Of a stretch of DNA of 64,000 nt, positions 15,700 to 27,765 are shown one piece after another. Below the pieces are notes generated by a model. That model was given only the letters and a program-made list of their open reading frames with translations. It had not been told where the DNA came from and made no database searches. The position numbers and the translations under genes were made by a program. This DNA is from Kuschelorhynchus macadamiae (taxonomy: Eukaryota; Arthropoda; Insecta; Coleoptera; Curculionidae): contig JAUTXW010000064.1 in assembly GCA_030620095.1 (NCBI GenBank), positions 1,372,501 through 1,436,500 of the forward strand, written 5' to 3'. How positions within the stretch are numbered: position 1 is the first letter of the stretch; each line of letters starts with the position of its first letter.

Positions 15700-18575
15700 T
15701 CTAATTTGGTAATATACAAAAATAAACTTCTATTTAGAAATACTAACGGTATATTTTAATTTGAGTATGGATTTGTACAATTCTGTTTTTCTACAAATTA
15801 GACATTATAATTTTTTACGTTAAAAAAAAACTAGTATTTAAGTTATCACTCATTATTTTAATAAAATAAACAGTGAAATTTATCAGAACTCTCATATCTT
15901 GAAGAGATTTAATGAATATTTTAATTAGAATGAAGAAAGATAGATTTTTTACTCTGTACGATGATTTACAGTTTTTATTTTGTGGAAGTATTTAAAATTA
16001 TGCTGCTATTATATTTTTTACTATAATAGTATACAAAATTATTCAAGGAACACAGCAGTGAAACCACTCGCAGACATGTCAAATTGTTTTAATTTTATTT
16101 TGGACACCTAACATAATTGGTTCCTTGTTCTTAAGCATGTGGACATGACTGTCGTGATTTCTTGTGATACGAGCAAGAGTCGTGACTTAGTAATATTTGA
16201 CGTAATTTTAACGGTACATTTTTGCCACTATACGAAAAACCGTAGTAATCTAATAGTTAACATAGTGTTGATTACTCCATTTTTATTTACCTATTTCGAA
16301 AAGTGCAGACTTTTTTTGTTCTATTGAAAATATATATTACCTTTAAACGCCTAGATTTACATGAACTGTAAACTGTGTTAAATGATGTTTTAAGGAATGT
16401 GTTAGGGAAAGTTGAACAAATTCTAATTATAATTGCTACTTTTAAGGCAATTTCGTTGTTGCGATTAGACCGTGGTAAAATTGAATTATTCCTTCATATT
16501 TCGCATTTGATTGATTTTTGACTGTACACCTAAGTAGCACAAATTAGCTGATGAGCTTTGTCTAACAGTTAGCCATAAAAGACGCATGAAAGTTCGTTTC
16601 AAATTAGATTTTTTGGCTCCAAAAGCAGCAGTTCTTAATGTAGATAGGCTATAGCATAATTACTTGGCCAAAAAATATCTTTTACGGGGTAATTAAACCG
16701 CCAACTTTTTTTTGTAATATTGGATGGTCAAAAAGTAGAAATACCTGTCAATTTTGTTGCCACAACATAACCAGATATATTCTAGTAAGTATTGAAGTTA
16801 AATTATAGTAAACATAGCTGTTTAAAATGACAGAATATGGCATTTTTAATCAATAGAAATCGAGGTCAGAATATAATCAATAAGTAGGCATTTTTCCTAA
16901 ATTCCAACCAAACATATTTTAGCAAGAATTTAAGTTTAATTATAGTGATAATAGCTATATTATCATATTTTTGTTTCAAAATTAATTTCATTAATTTTCA
17001 CATTTTCAAATTTACGTTTATGACCTATAAAACTATACTTAACGAAACTGAAGATATATTTGGAAAAACGAAATATAAATTATTTACCATATAAAATGTC
17101 TAATAAAAAGATTAAATATTCCACCACATATTATAGAAAAACGCCGTCTTGGGATAATCGTCGTTTCGTTTTGTGACGCTGGGTCCTGGGTCTTAAATTA
17201 GCCATTCTTAAGCGAGTACTAAAGGCAAACGAAGTAGGCATTTTTATTGGCAATTTTTTAGAAAATGTTGCTACATTTTGGCTACATTTGAAAATTATTG
17301 CCTTTTGATAAATATTTGCTTACAAAGTGGCAAATTTCAAGAAATATTTGCTTAAAAAATAGCCAAAAGCTTTTTATGATCCGCCATGATTGAAATTAAA
17401 ATTAAACTAATTTCCTACCAGTCATTACTTGACCACTTTAAACAAACATATTCTTTCTACCTATAAATACGTATTTTCATGCATGTTTTTTTTACGTTAT
17501 GAACCCTTTAATCAATTTTCTTAGTAAAATACATTTCCAAACTAAAAAATATAAAAAAATATTTGTAGAATCGAATTTTTAGTTTCAAAAAGGGGCGCGA
17601 GTTTTACATGCCTATCATAGATTCTTTTAACAGTAACAGTTTCTTTGCAAGAATTTTTTGTCCCTACCAACCATCATACCATGATTTGTTATCTTTGCAT
17701 TTCCTCTTGGCTCATAAATTCATACACTGATTGGCTCTGATACTATTTCTACATAATTTGAAACAATTGATGATTTATTATATAAATGAAGAGAAGGCAA
17801 AAAATGAGAAATTATTTAGGTAAATTTCGGAAAACAATGTTACTCAAATTTCGGCTAAAAAACAAGTCAGAATTCAGCTAAAAATGCTCGATTTTAAAGT
17901 CAAAAGGAAGTTAATATACCCAACCATAAAATCAAAAGAGAGGGTCGTATAATTGCCAATTGGCCATTTTTACCCCATTATGGCCAAATTATTATTCCCA
18001 CTTTAGCCATATTTCCGTCTTCATACTGTAATAGAACTGTTATTTTGTGCTACTTGGGCAATATCAGAACATTAAATAAGTACGTAGAGATTCAGACAAG
18101 CTTGCGTTCACTGTACCCTTATCGGTTTTCGCCTGTGATGTAGATCATAACAGCTCTATTTAAAATTGTTGATTTTCTCCCTAAATGTTGGCTTATAGAT
18201 AGAATTCTGAGACCTAAGTTTTCTGTGAAATGTTAGAGTTCAGCTACATCCAATTAACTTTTTTTTTGTTTCGCACATCGTTTGAGACTAGTGAATACGG
18301 GATTACCAGATGATGTAAAACGTTTTTTTTTCACCACAAATTTTTTATCATGAAAAAGTAAACTGGTTTTCTCTTAATTTCAAATTATTCTTGTTAGAAA
18401 ATTATTATTATTTTTATTAAAACTATATTACAAACAGCTTAGATAAAATTCTGAATGAAATTTACGTAATAAAATTTTTATAATAGTGCTATATATAGTG
18501 TTTTTCCTACAATGCTAAATCTGTTAGATATAAAATCGTACAAAAAAAAAACCGGTAAAATTTACCTACAACTTC
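15700..18575. other. AT-rich region, no gene recognised
   Basis: No recognisable coding or RNA gene. A short inverted pair, AAGTAGCACAAA at about 16,532 and its complement TTTGTGCTACTT at about 18,044, could mark an old 1.5-kb element, but nothing inside supports this and no target duplication is clear. Confidence 0.5.
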
Positions 18576-18578
18576 TTG

Positions 18579-18579
<1 letters not shown>

Positions 18580-18632
<53 letters not shown>
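18580..18632. repeat. (AT)n microsatellite
   Basis: About 26 AT dinucleotides between CTTCTTGTT and TTCTTTTTTT, about 60 bp from the hairpin end of the next GCCGCCAT copy. Confidence 0.95.
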
Positions 18633-18634
<2 letters not shown>

Positions 18635-18694
18635 CTTTTTTTTTGTACTAATTTTATAAAAATCTTATAAACTGTAATTTATTTCAATTTTTTT

Positions 18695-19835
18695 ACTTCC
18701 TGAATAAAAGGGAAGTATTGTAATTGAGAAAAAGTACGCCTTCGAAATTGTTTTAGATTTTTACGTTTACTATATATCAAAAAACATGGTTTCTCTATTC
18801 CGTCGGCCTGTCTGTCTCTTTGTTTGTCTATTCGCTGCATAGCTAAAAACTAATTATCAATCAAATTTTGGTCAAAAATTAAGGGTCACGTGGAACAAAT
18901 TGGTAACATTTTGGTAAAAATCCAATATGGCAAAACGAAATCGTGGTCTAGTAAAACATTAAAAAAGTATCACTACAAAACTATTTATCCAATGAATCTT
19001 AAATTTTGCACAAACATCAAATATTACGAAGAAATCAAATGGTAGAAAAAAATCCAAGATGGGGAAAGAAAATACCCGCTTGATAAAATATTTAAAAATT
19101 CAGCTTAAAAAACTACTAATAGATTGATTTCAAATTTTCCGCAAGAATTAATTGTGATATAGGTATGGTAAAATTCTGGTACGATTTCGAGATAGCGCCA
19201 CGAAATGGCGGTCAAATAAAATTTTTGAATCTTGAAAAAAATCACCCCTCGCAAGTTTTACATATCTTCACGTTGCACAAATATGTTTTCTCAATTGCGT
19301 CGATTTGTCTGTCTGTCTGTCACTTCGCGGCATATCTGAAAAGCTACTTACCTGATTGATCTGAAATTTCGGTCAAAAATTAAGGGTCATATGGGCATCT
19401 CCTGGTAATATTTAGGTAAACATCCAATATGCCGGAACAAAATGCCCGTCTAATGAAATGTTAAAAAAAATTAATACTAAAAAACTAATATCCAATTTAC
19501 CTCAAATTTTCCACAAAATCAAGTGTTGAACTGGTAACATTTGGTACGAATTCAAGATAGCAAAACAAAATGGCGGCCTAATAAAATTTTTAAAAAATTA
19601 TCCTGAAAATCTACTTATTTGATTAATTTCAAATTATGTGCAAGCATTAAGTGTGACATAGAGATAAAATTGTAAAATCGTGGTATGAATTTAAAATGGC
19701 AAAACAAAATGGCTACCAAATAAGATGTTTAAAAAATCAACGTAATAAAATCTTCTTATTCAATTGACTTCAAATTTTGTAGAAAAATTAAATGTGATAT
19801 AGGGATAAACTGGTACTAATTCTAAACTATTCCTA
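18695..19835 (-). repeat. GCCGCCAT modular repeat family, copy 3
   Basis: Begins with a decayed terminal hairpin (ACTTCCTG...AAGGGAAGT, 18,695-18,716) and TATTGTAATTGAG, then a TCTGTC-rich box at about 18,800-18,830 and core units in minus orientation. A second tail module with TGTCTGTCTGTC lies near 19,305. AAAATGGCGGC is exact at 19,567-19,577. Non-coding; a 64-codon open frame inside is incidental. Confidence 0.85.
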
Positions 19836-19953
19836 ATAAAAGATAACGAGGAAAGTTCCACGCAAAGGAAATTTAGCGATTTTTTAAAGTTATTTGTAAA
19901 CAACTATATAAGTTCAAAAAATTTGTGTGGAGTGGAGTTCTGCACGAAATTCG

Positions 19954-19983
19954 ATTATTATTATTATTAATATTATTATTATT
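19954..19983. repeat. (ATT)n tract at 3' side of R4/Dong-like copy A
   Basis: ATT repeats with one interruption. On the element's coding strand this is a TAA/AAT tract directly after the 3' untranslated region, so it may be tail, target or both. Confidence 0.9.
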
Positions 19984-22813
19984 TTCTCTACCTCTCCCAG
20001 CATTCTTGTGATTGTATTTTATACTGACGGGATTATTCCAAGTCAGTACAAAAAAAGGAAAAAAAAAAACAACTATTGTGTATTAAGAAATGATCTATAA
20101 CGATGTTATATGTTTTCAAAATGACCGATTTCTGGATGTTCCTGTGTATGTCTGTATTAAGTCCTTATTTGAGTCAAATGCGATGTAAATGTTGTTGGGG
20201 TGAGAGGCCTGTTACTCATATGACGAGAGGAAGAATGATGACTCTTTCCTGTTTCCACAGCCTTTTTATTTCCGTTACCACGCTGGTGTATTTGGCGATC
20301 TTCTCACTGTATTTCGCTTGGATGTTCTCGTCGGACAGCCATGTCAATTAAATAAGTGATCCTCTCTTTATTGGATTAAAAGGTGATGTCGAGTCTGTTT
20401 GCGGGGATTGTTTTATCTGTGTGGACGTCAATGGCCCAGTAGATATTGTAGTCTTCGTTTTCAAGTATGGATGTTGGTGTATAATGGTCTGTGTTCCCTT
20501 TAGTTTGAATATTGTAGCTAATGCTTGATGAACGCCCTTTGCTGCTGAGTTGTGTCTCGCGGTGTTATCAGTTACGGCCATTATTCTACATCCACTCGTT
20601 ATGTGATCGATCGTTTCTCTCCGCTGGTGACACCTCCTGCACCTGTCGTCTTCACTGGTTGTGTCCTTGATGATGTGGATGCTTTTGGTAGTTTCTGGTT
20701 GCTATAACTTTGTCCAGCAGGAAGCCTTCTGTTTCGGGGAACAGCTGCCCTTCTTGTAACCACGTATATGAAAGCTTTTTATGTATGTGATCTTGCTTTA
20801 TGTGGTATCTGTGTCTTCCGTGGAGTGTTTTTTCAGACCAGGTGTTCATCTTTTCTAGTTGTGATTAGATGTGACTGTATGCGTCTGCTGTATAATTTTG
20901 TTAGTTTGTTTGTTGTGGAAGAATTTTCTGAGTTCGTAAATTTTTTTAGCGATTGTATATCTATAACTCCCCTCCTTCCTTCTTTTCTCTCGATGGTGAG
21001 TCTTTGCTTGCATGCGTTGGGATGTAACTTCCTGTGCTTAGTGAATTCAGAGCGTATAAGAATGTGAATGTTTTCTATGTCTGTGTGTGACCATTTAATG
21101 ATACCAAACGAATACGGAAGAATAGGTATGGCGAAGGTGTTAATAGCTTCCGTTAGATTTCTGGAGTTCAGTTTTGTTTTTAGTTTAGTTAGTTTTGTGA
21201 GTCTGGTTTTAAATTCCGTCTTGAGCTCTGATTAGATATGAGTGTGGTCAATTTTGGTGCTTTGATGGAAGCCTGGGTTTCCGTATGTTTCTTCTTTGAT
21301 CATGTTATTTATGGCTTCATTGTTGATTGTTTCCGTCGTAGGGTAGTCTTTCCACTGTCCCTTGTTAATATGAAGTAGCTTGCATTTTCCTATAACAAAT
21401 TCCATTTTGATGTTCAGGGTAAACGTTTCTGTGATTTCAAGGAGTTCCTTTAGCTGTGCCTTTGTGCTTGCGTATAATTTTATGTCATCTATGTACAGGA
21501 GATAGTTTATTTTGTGTAGGTTATTTTTTGGTGTTTAATTTGGATTCCGAAGTGTGTTTGAGAGTGGATTGAGACAGACGCAGAACCACAAAGCAGTGAG
21601 TGAATCTCTCTGGAATATACCTCGTCTGATGTCCATCTCTTCTGTTTCGATGTGTTCTTTTTGTGTTCTCAGGTTGATTTTAGTTTTCCACGCACTGATT
21701 TGCGTAAGAAATTGCATGATGTTTTTATTGATTTTGTATAATTCTAGGACTCTGATTAGCCAACTGTGGGGTATTGAATCAAAGGCTTTTTTGTAATCTA
21801 TGTAACCAGTATCAAGGTTTCTATAATTTTTCCTAGTTTCTTCCATGATGACGTTGTCTATAATTAGCTGCTCCGTGCATCCTCGGCTGTTTTTCCTGCA
21901 CCCTTTTCGCTCTTTGGTTAGAATATTTTTGTGTATATGTTGTTCTATTCACCTGGTAATTGTGGTTGTGATGATCTTATATAGAGTTGGAAAGCACGTA
22001 ATAGGTCGATAATTTGATGGATTCTCAGTGTCCGAGTTTTTGGGTTTAAGGTATGATATTCCTTGGGTGAGAAAACTGGGGAGTGTGCTAGGTTTTAAAA
22101 CAATTTCATTAATTTCTGGAGTGAGAGGTGATGTGTGGAGGTAAACTGTTTGTAAACTGTTTGGACCAGAAGTTATGAATATTATCTATTCCCGGACATC
22201 TTCAGTTATGCGTGTATTTGATTGTTTCTGCAACTTCTTGTCTTGTCATTGCAAAGTCCTCTTGTTCCTCCAAGCACTTGTGACTGCCTTCTTCCGCTTT
22301 AACCCATGAAGCTTTATTATTGTGTAGTTTTGGTTCTACCAAATGTTTTTCCAGTATTCTGTGATTTCATGTTTGGTCGGTGGTTCTATTACTCGTGCCT
22401 CCTCATTGCTTATGGTTTTGTTGCCTCCTCATTGCTTATGTTTTTCGCTTCTTCGAAACAGGATGTTAGCGTCCTTTCTTTCATTTGACTCTTTGTATCT
22501 TCGGAGTCTTGCGGCATACACAGATAATTTTTGCTTCAGACTGTCAAGGATTTCTGTAAGCGTGTAATCAGGAGATGTAGATTTGATTTTCTCTATACTT
22601 TGTGTGATACGTTTTGACTTGTTGCCGTTCATGAATTGGGTAAGATGTCCCAGTTCTTCTCTAATTTTGTTAATTTTGTTTTCGATCTTTATCTGCCATT
22701 TGAATTTTGGTTTTATGCTGTTGGTGTTTCTGTGTCGTGGCAGGAATTTTTATTGTTCTGTGTTATCGTAGTTATAGCTGCTACGTAGATCACTCGATTG
22801 TGCTCACATTCGC
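19984..22813 (-). pseudogene. R4/Dong-like non-LTR retrotransposon, copy A (RT plus restriction-like endonuclease)
   Basis: A minus-strand ORF remnant of the R2/R4 type. In order: a pre-RT basic region (KPKFKWQIKIENKINKI, then LKQKLSVYAARLRRYKES, about 22,700-22,480), the RT motif YIDYKKAFDSIPHSWL (about 21,750-21,800), GIFQRDSLTALWFC (about 21,600), the catalytic YIDDIKLYA (about 21,480-21,500), and a C-terminal Cys/His region CHQRRETIDHITSGC (about 20,590-20,630). It ends with a restriction-like endonuclease segment, ENEDYNIYWAIDVHTDKT then ANRLDITF (about 20,370-20,460); copy B has RPD where this copy reads RLD. The YIDD box and motif order are intact, but stops and frameshifts break the ORF. 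The N-terminal zinc-finger region is absent (5' truncation). Family level is inferred from motifs; assignment to R4/Dong rests partly on the TAA context. Confidence 0.8.
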
Positions 22814-22840
22814 ATTATTATTATTATTATTATTATTATT
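22814..22840. repeat. (ATT)n tract at 5' side of R4/Dong-like copy A
   Basis: Nine perfect ATT units immediately beyond the truncated 5' end of copy A. With the tract at 19,954-19,983 it brackets the element in the same trinucleotide. Confidence 0.92.
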
Positions 22841-22854
22841 TCGTATTGTTCATA

Positions 22855-23210
22855 ATTTTATTTACTTTGCCTATAAAAAATAAATTATGTCGTTTCCGCA
22901 AAGAAAGGTTTTGTTCCAGGAAATGGAGTTTTACCGAATATTTAAACATTTTATTAGGCCTCCATTTTGTTTGGAAATATAGTACTATAATGTTACTAGT
23001 TTGTTCGTGTTTGACGCTTAATTCTTGACCAAAATCTGAAGTCAGTTGGATAAGTAGCTTGAGCTATGCCGCGTAGACAGACCGACAGACCAACGGAAAC
23101 GGGAAAACATGTTGTTCGGGATCTAGGAACCACCCCAAAATAAACAGATCTGTAAAAATCGTGTAGAGTGATTTTCTTACTATTACAATACTCCCTTCTA
23201 CGAGAGAAGT
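22855..23210 (+). repeat. GCCGCCAT modular repeat family, copy 4 (short, head plus tail)
   Basis: Starts with the family head (TATAAAAAATAAATTATGTC, then AAGGTTTTGTTCCAGG), a single core box TTAGGCCTCCATTTTG, then the tail: ATGCCGCGTAGACAGACCG, GGGATCTAGGAACC, and the terminal hairpin CTCCCTTCTACGAGAGAAGT ending at 23,210. This compact copy shows the minimal architecture of the family at about 355 bp. Confidence 0.85.
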
Positions 23211-24088
23211 AATAAATTTGACAATAGATGACTTGATACATACACAAAAGCACTCATTTTGACTCCTTAGACTAAGCAGGGAACGTCCCGAGACCCCTTA
23301 TAAAAAAAAGTCTACGCTTTGGTATTGGTACCACAAACTACGGCCGACGACCAAAAAAAAACGTCATAACTTTTGCATTACAGTAATTTCAGAATAAATT
23401 TAATGTATTCATTTTCCCAACAACTTTCCCACATAAGTCAAAATTCGAATATTATTTTTGATCCTTACTTACAGTTTATCTTAGAGCAAGAAGATCGCAA
23501 TTTGTTAATACATAGCAGGTTCTAATAAAATTGATTATCGATACTGACAACCGCAAAATCGTAAAATGTCAATTAAGTAAAATTTCTGTCTTCGTTCTTT
23601 TTTGTATTTCATAGTAACTTAAAAGTTAGGGAACGCTCAGGTTCATTTAACAACTTTTTAGTAGAGCTATCTTAGTTTTACTGTCATTTATAAAACATTT
23701 TATTCCAACATCTTATTTAAAGCTTAATTGCTTAAAATATAAGCAAGAAATTGACCGGTTTTGAGGTGTGTGTTTTTGTTATCTAAAGTACCTCATGCCT
23801 TGGACTTTATAAAAAATGAGATAATAATCGCTGACAAAAAAGTTAATGGGCGTATTGTGTCTCTCACGGTAGACAATTTCAATTTCAATTCAATCAATTC
23901 TTATCGGAAGTGTCTTTCAAATCGAAGTTCGTGGCTGAAGGTCTCTGTACTTTCTAAACGTTGTATTTTGTTTTATTTTATTCTATACAGACATAATTTA
24001 ATATAATATTGGCCAAGCAGGGCCGTGCTCAGATATTTATTAGAGGGTTGTTCCATACTGTATATATTGATAAATAGTTTCAGTTTTC
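23211..24088. other. No gene recognised
   Basis: AT-rich sequence between the GCCGCCAT tail and the 3' end of the second R4/Dong-like copy. The 81-codon frame at 23,761-24,006 has no recognisable motif. Confidence 0.55.
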
Positions 24089-24100
24089 ATTATTATTATT
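24089..24100. repeat. (ATT)4 tract at 3' side of copy B
   Basis: A short ATT run directly after the 3' untranslated region of R4/Dong-like copy B on its coding strand. Confidence 0.85.
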
Positions 24101-25201
24101 TCTCCACCTTATCTACAGTATTCCTGTGGTTGTATTTTATACTGACAGGAGTATACCAAGGAAAATAAAAAAGAATAAAAGGGAAAGGGAAAAAAATCAA
24201 CTATTGTTTATTAAGAAATAATCTAACGATGCTACATGTTTTCAAAATGACCGATTTCTGGATGTTCCTGTGAATGTCTGTATTAAGTCCCAACTGGACC
24301 AAAATACGGTATAAACGTTGTTGAGGTAAGCCTGTTATTGATATGACGAGAGGCACAATTATGATGATTCCTGTTTCCACAGCCTTTTTATTTCCATCGC
24401 CAAGTCGATGTATTTAGCGATCTTCTCACTGTATTTCGGTTGGATGTTCTCGTCGTTGGGGACAGCCGTGTCAATTAGATAAGTAATCTTTTTTTTTTAT
24501 TAAAAGGTGATATCGGGTCTGTTTGCGGGGATTGTTTTATCTGTGTGGGTGTCAATGTCCCAGCAGAGCTTGAAGTCTTCGTTTTCAAGTATGGATGTTG
24601 GTGTATAATGGTAGAAAGGATCTGTGTTATCCGTTAGTTTGTATGTTGTAGCTAATGCTTGATGAATGACCTTCGCTGCTGAGTTGTGTTTCGCGGTGTA
24701 TTCAGTTCCGGCCATTATTCTATATCCACTCGTTATGTGATCGATCATTTCTCTCTGCTGGTGACATCTCCTGCACCTATTGTCTTCAGTGGCTGTATCC
24801 TTGATAATGTGCTTTTAGTAGTTTCTGGTTGCTATGACTCCTGGGTGGCAAGCAGGAAACCTTTTATTTCGGAGAACAGCTGCCCTTCTTGTAACCACGT
24901 ATATGAAAGCTTTTTATGTATGTGGTCTTCCTTTATGTGGTATCTGTGCTTCCGTCGAGTGTTTTTTCAGACCAGGTGTTTATCTTTTCTAGTCGTGATT
25001 GGATGTGACTGTGTACGTCTGCTGTGTGGCTCGTTTGAGACAGGTCGAACGATGTATAATTCTAGTCTGCCTTTACTATTGCCTTGTAGAGGTGAGTTTG
25101 TTTGTTGTGGAAGAATTTTCAGAGTTCTTAGATTTGTTGTCTATTTAACGATTAAATATCTATAATTTCCCTCCCTCCTTCTTTTCTCTCGATGGTAAGT
25201 C
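24101..25201 (-). pseudogene. R4/Dong-like non-LTR retrotransposon, copy B (5'-truncated)
   Basis: A second minus-strand copy retaining only the part after the RT core: the linker, the Cys/His region (about 24,720-24,780) and the restriction-like endonuclease, ETI/MIDHITSGYRIMAGTEYTA then PTSILENEDFKLCWDIDTHT and ANRPDITF (24,500-24,748). It keeps the RPD endonuclease motif that copy A has changed. The 3' untranslated region (TTGTATTTTATACTGACAGG on the plus strand near 24,131) is nearly the same as that of copy A near 20,012. The 5' truncation point at 25,201 is immediately followed by an ATT tract. An open frame on the plus strand (24,686-25,165) is a shadow. Inactive. Confidence 0.8.
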
Positions 25202-25233
<32 letters not shown>

Positions 25234-25235
25234 TA
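25202..25235. repeat. (TTA)n tract at 5' side of copy B
   Basis: TTA/ATT units with one G interruption, touching the truncated 5' edge of copy B. Confidence 0.9.
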
Positions 25236-25249
25236 TTGAATATAAGTTT

Positions 25250-25330
25250 ACTTACCCAGTCTATAAAAAATAAATTATGTCATTTATTTCCCTATTAAAA
25301 AGCAGATTTATTTTTAGGAAATATAATTTT
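25250..25330 (+). repeat. GCCGCCAT family head fragment
   Basis: TATAAAAAATAAATTATGTC followed by a diverged TTTAGGAAATATAATTTTAC matches the head of copy 4 at 22,874. The core and tail are absent. The same head follows the TTA tract at both R4/Dong-like copies. Confidence 0.6.
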
Positions 25331-26026
25331 ACTATATTCTCACAAAACTCTATGACAACGAGCTGTTTTCTACTGGCAAAACGACGTGATTATAGCGAAT
25401 TATTCCCTTCCTATCAATTTTGACCAATCATTGACAAGAATTCGTACGTTATATTTAATTTTCATGTGAAAAAATTAACTGGTATAACTGTCAGCAGTTT
25501 TTCTAGAAAAAAAATCAGAATGATTATGAAGCAATTATACTATGTTTTTTAGTTTAATAATTATTGTGCATCTAATTTTTCCTATGGAAAAATTGAAATA
25601 ATCGTTTCAAAGAAATTTGTATAACAAATAACATATACGCAGTGAAAAAATTTTCGTCTTCGAGTCGAATTTTTAAAACCACTAACGCTCATGCTGTTTG
25701 TTTAACAAATTACTTAATTTTTTCCGAAAAAATTAATTGCACTAGGGATATTACCTCCGACAAAATTTTGTTGGGTTAGGTATTTTTTATTTATTTCCAA
25801 AGCAATTTGAAAATTGTTGAACACATATTTTGGTGTTCATTGTTTCGTGTTGTTGCTTTTTGGCAATTTCGCTCTTGACATCATTTTTACTTACGGGCTA
25901 GGCTTCGGCCCCCCTCACTTTACTACGACTACTACTACTACTACAGTGCCGCGTGCCACCCACCTCTGGTGTAAATATCAATGGCTATGTACAGCTAAAA
26001 TCGGAACGAAATTAGGTGTATTAGGA

Positions 26027-26068
26027 ACATGTTTAGAAATACATATTTTTATGTATTTCTAAACATGT
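26027..26068. repeat. Perfect 18-bp-arm hairpin
   Basis: ACATGTTTAGAAATACAT (26,027-26,044) and its exact reverse complement (26,051-26,068) are separated by ATTTTT. The arms extend imperfectly outward by about 6 bp. It could be a foldback or the relic of a transposon with only its ends left. Confidence 0.9.
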
Positions 26069-26820
26069 CCTTAAAACACCGTTAGTACTACCGACCAGTG
26101 GCGTGCAAATGAGATTATGCATTTTTTCATCATTATTCGGTCGTAACTATTTTGTTACTGATATTTCTGACAATTTTATGTATTGAACTCATTCTCTGAT
26201 TAATTTCCAGAAAAAAGTCCTCTTTAAGTCGATTAATCTAACCATGTCCGATAATTTTAAATAATTCCGAATATTATCAAAACTAAATCAATTTCACCAA
26301 TTACAAATAACAAATACTTAACATGCCTCACCGCGGAAATTAAGCTTTGGTATTGGTTTTTAATATTCCAGTGTATATTTTTATTAAGAATAACATTCAT
26401 TGTTTGCATTTTGAATTGATTGAATTAATAATGTTCGACATTATCTAAAATTAAAATATCTCGACCAGATTACCTTTTTTTGTTTTGAATTAAACAGAAA
26501 ATATTGTCAAATTGTCAAACATGCCAATACTAAAAAAGTTATCAACAAATATTTGTGAAAAAATTCATAATCATATTCGTTTGTACGCCACTATGCAAGT
26601 ACTGTATTTTTCTACATATTTTTACTGCACTGAGTTCCATTCCAGTCTAATAATCCAGTTTTTAAATTTTCTACGCATGTAGATCTTAATTTTTCCAAAA
26701 ATAGTTATTCATATAGACGTTGAAGTTTTAAAACGTAAAATATATCCTAGCATATTAAATTACTACTAAAAATATTTATTCACAACCATACACGTAATGT
26801 TGAAATTGCTACCTTTATTG

Positions 26821-26990
26821 AAGGTTTGGAAGTTTCACATTACCTACCTCTACTTCTCGTCTTCATTTCTGATCTCACTTCCCGCTCTTTAGAATCGCAT
26901 TGACAAGGTTTGAAAGTGTCACATTACCTCTCTCTACTTCCCGCCCTCATTTCCCGTCTTCATTTGCCTCCCTCATTTCCCGCCCCCTAA
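26821..26990. repeat. 86-bp local direct duplication
   Basis: AAGGTTTGGAAGTTTCACAT at 26,821 recurs as AAGGTTTGAAAGTGTCACAT at about 26,907. Each is followed by CTCTACTTC-TC/CCGTC-TTCATTTC, and more CCCTCATTTCCCG units follow. Non-coding. Confidence 0.7.
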
Positions 26991-27765
26991 AATGGCAATG
27001 AAAAGTCCTACTTTACGATATATTTTTTAAATAAGTGCCGATGGTTGTAGAAAAAATAGTCACTACTATATGGAGACCACTATTATTATTCAAGAGGGCT
27101 ATTTTTTAATTAGCTCAAAATTCGTATCTTCATTCGTGTCCGCTAAAGAAATAAGCTACGTTCATAAAGAAGATTAAAATAAACGTGGGCGTTAAAAGAT
27201 GTTCCTTCGACCGAATAAATTTTGAAGACATCTCTATTCCTTTTTTTAATTCTCCTTCCATGTCGGGCTTAACTTTGTTTTAGCGGTATTGACTACGCTC
27301 TATACCAAGAATTTCGATTATTATCTTTTTTAAATTATTGCATTCTATTTTTTAATATGTAATTATAAGATATTAAAACAGATAACATTAGTGTGAATTT
27401 TGAAAAAAAAAATGGCATAAATCATTATATGTATATGTGAGTTTATTGTATCTATTTAGTAGAAGTCTAGAATTTTTAAATGTATTTAATAATACGAAGG
27501 AACAACCTCCCATCACAAGATTTACAAATCATTTTCAAGTTCCCAGCATTTATGGGATAAAATCTCCAAATCAAAGTTACGAATTACGCTTCTGGAACAA
27601 TTATCAAAAGTATTTTGCCACTCATTCAAAGATAATAAAAATTTAGTGCAAAGATAATACTTTGATTGGTAATAACAACTTATACAAATCCTCGAAATTC
27701 TAATTTATCTTTCATTTTAAGTTCTTAATTTATTTAATATTATTTATTTTTATAACATTTTTTTC

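Larger units (their letters stand above)
25331..27765. other. AT-rich region, no gene recognised
   Basis: Holds a (CTA)n run near 25,923-25,945, the long hairpin at 26,027-26,068 and a local duplication at 26,821-26,990. The open frames at 25,814 and 27,437 have no motif. No supported gene. Confidence 0.55.

Noticed and set aside
24686..25165. 159-codon plus-strand frame
   Set aside because: Shadow of the minus-strand R4/Dong-like copy B, whose Cys/His and endonuclease motifs are on the other strand.
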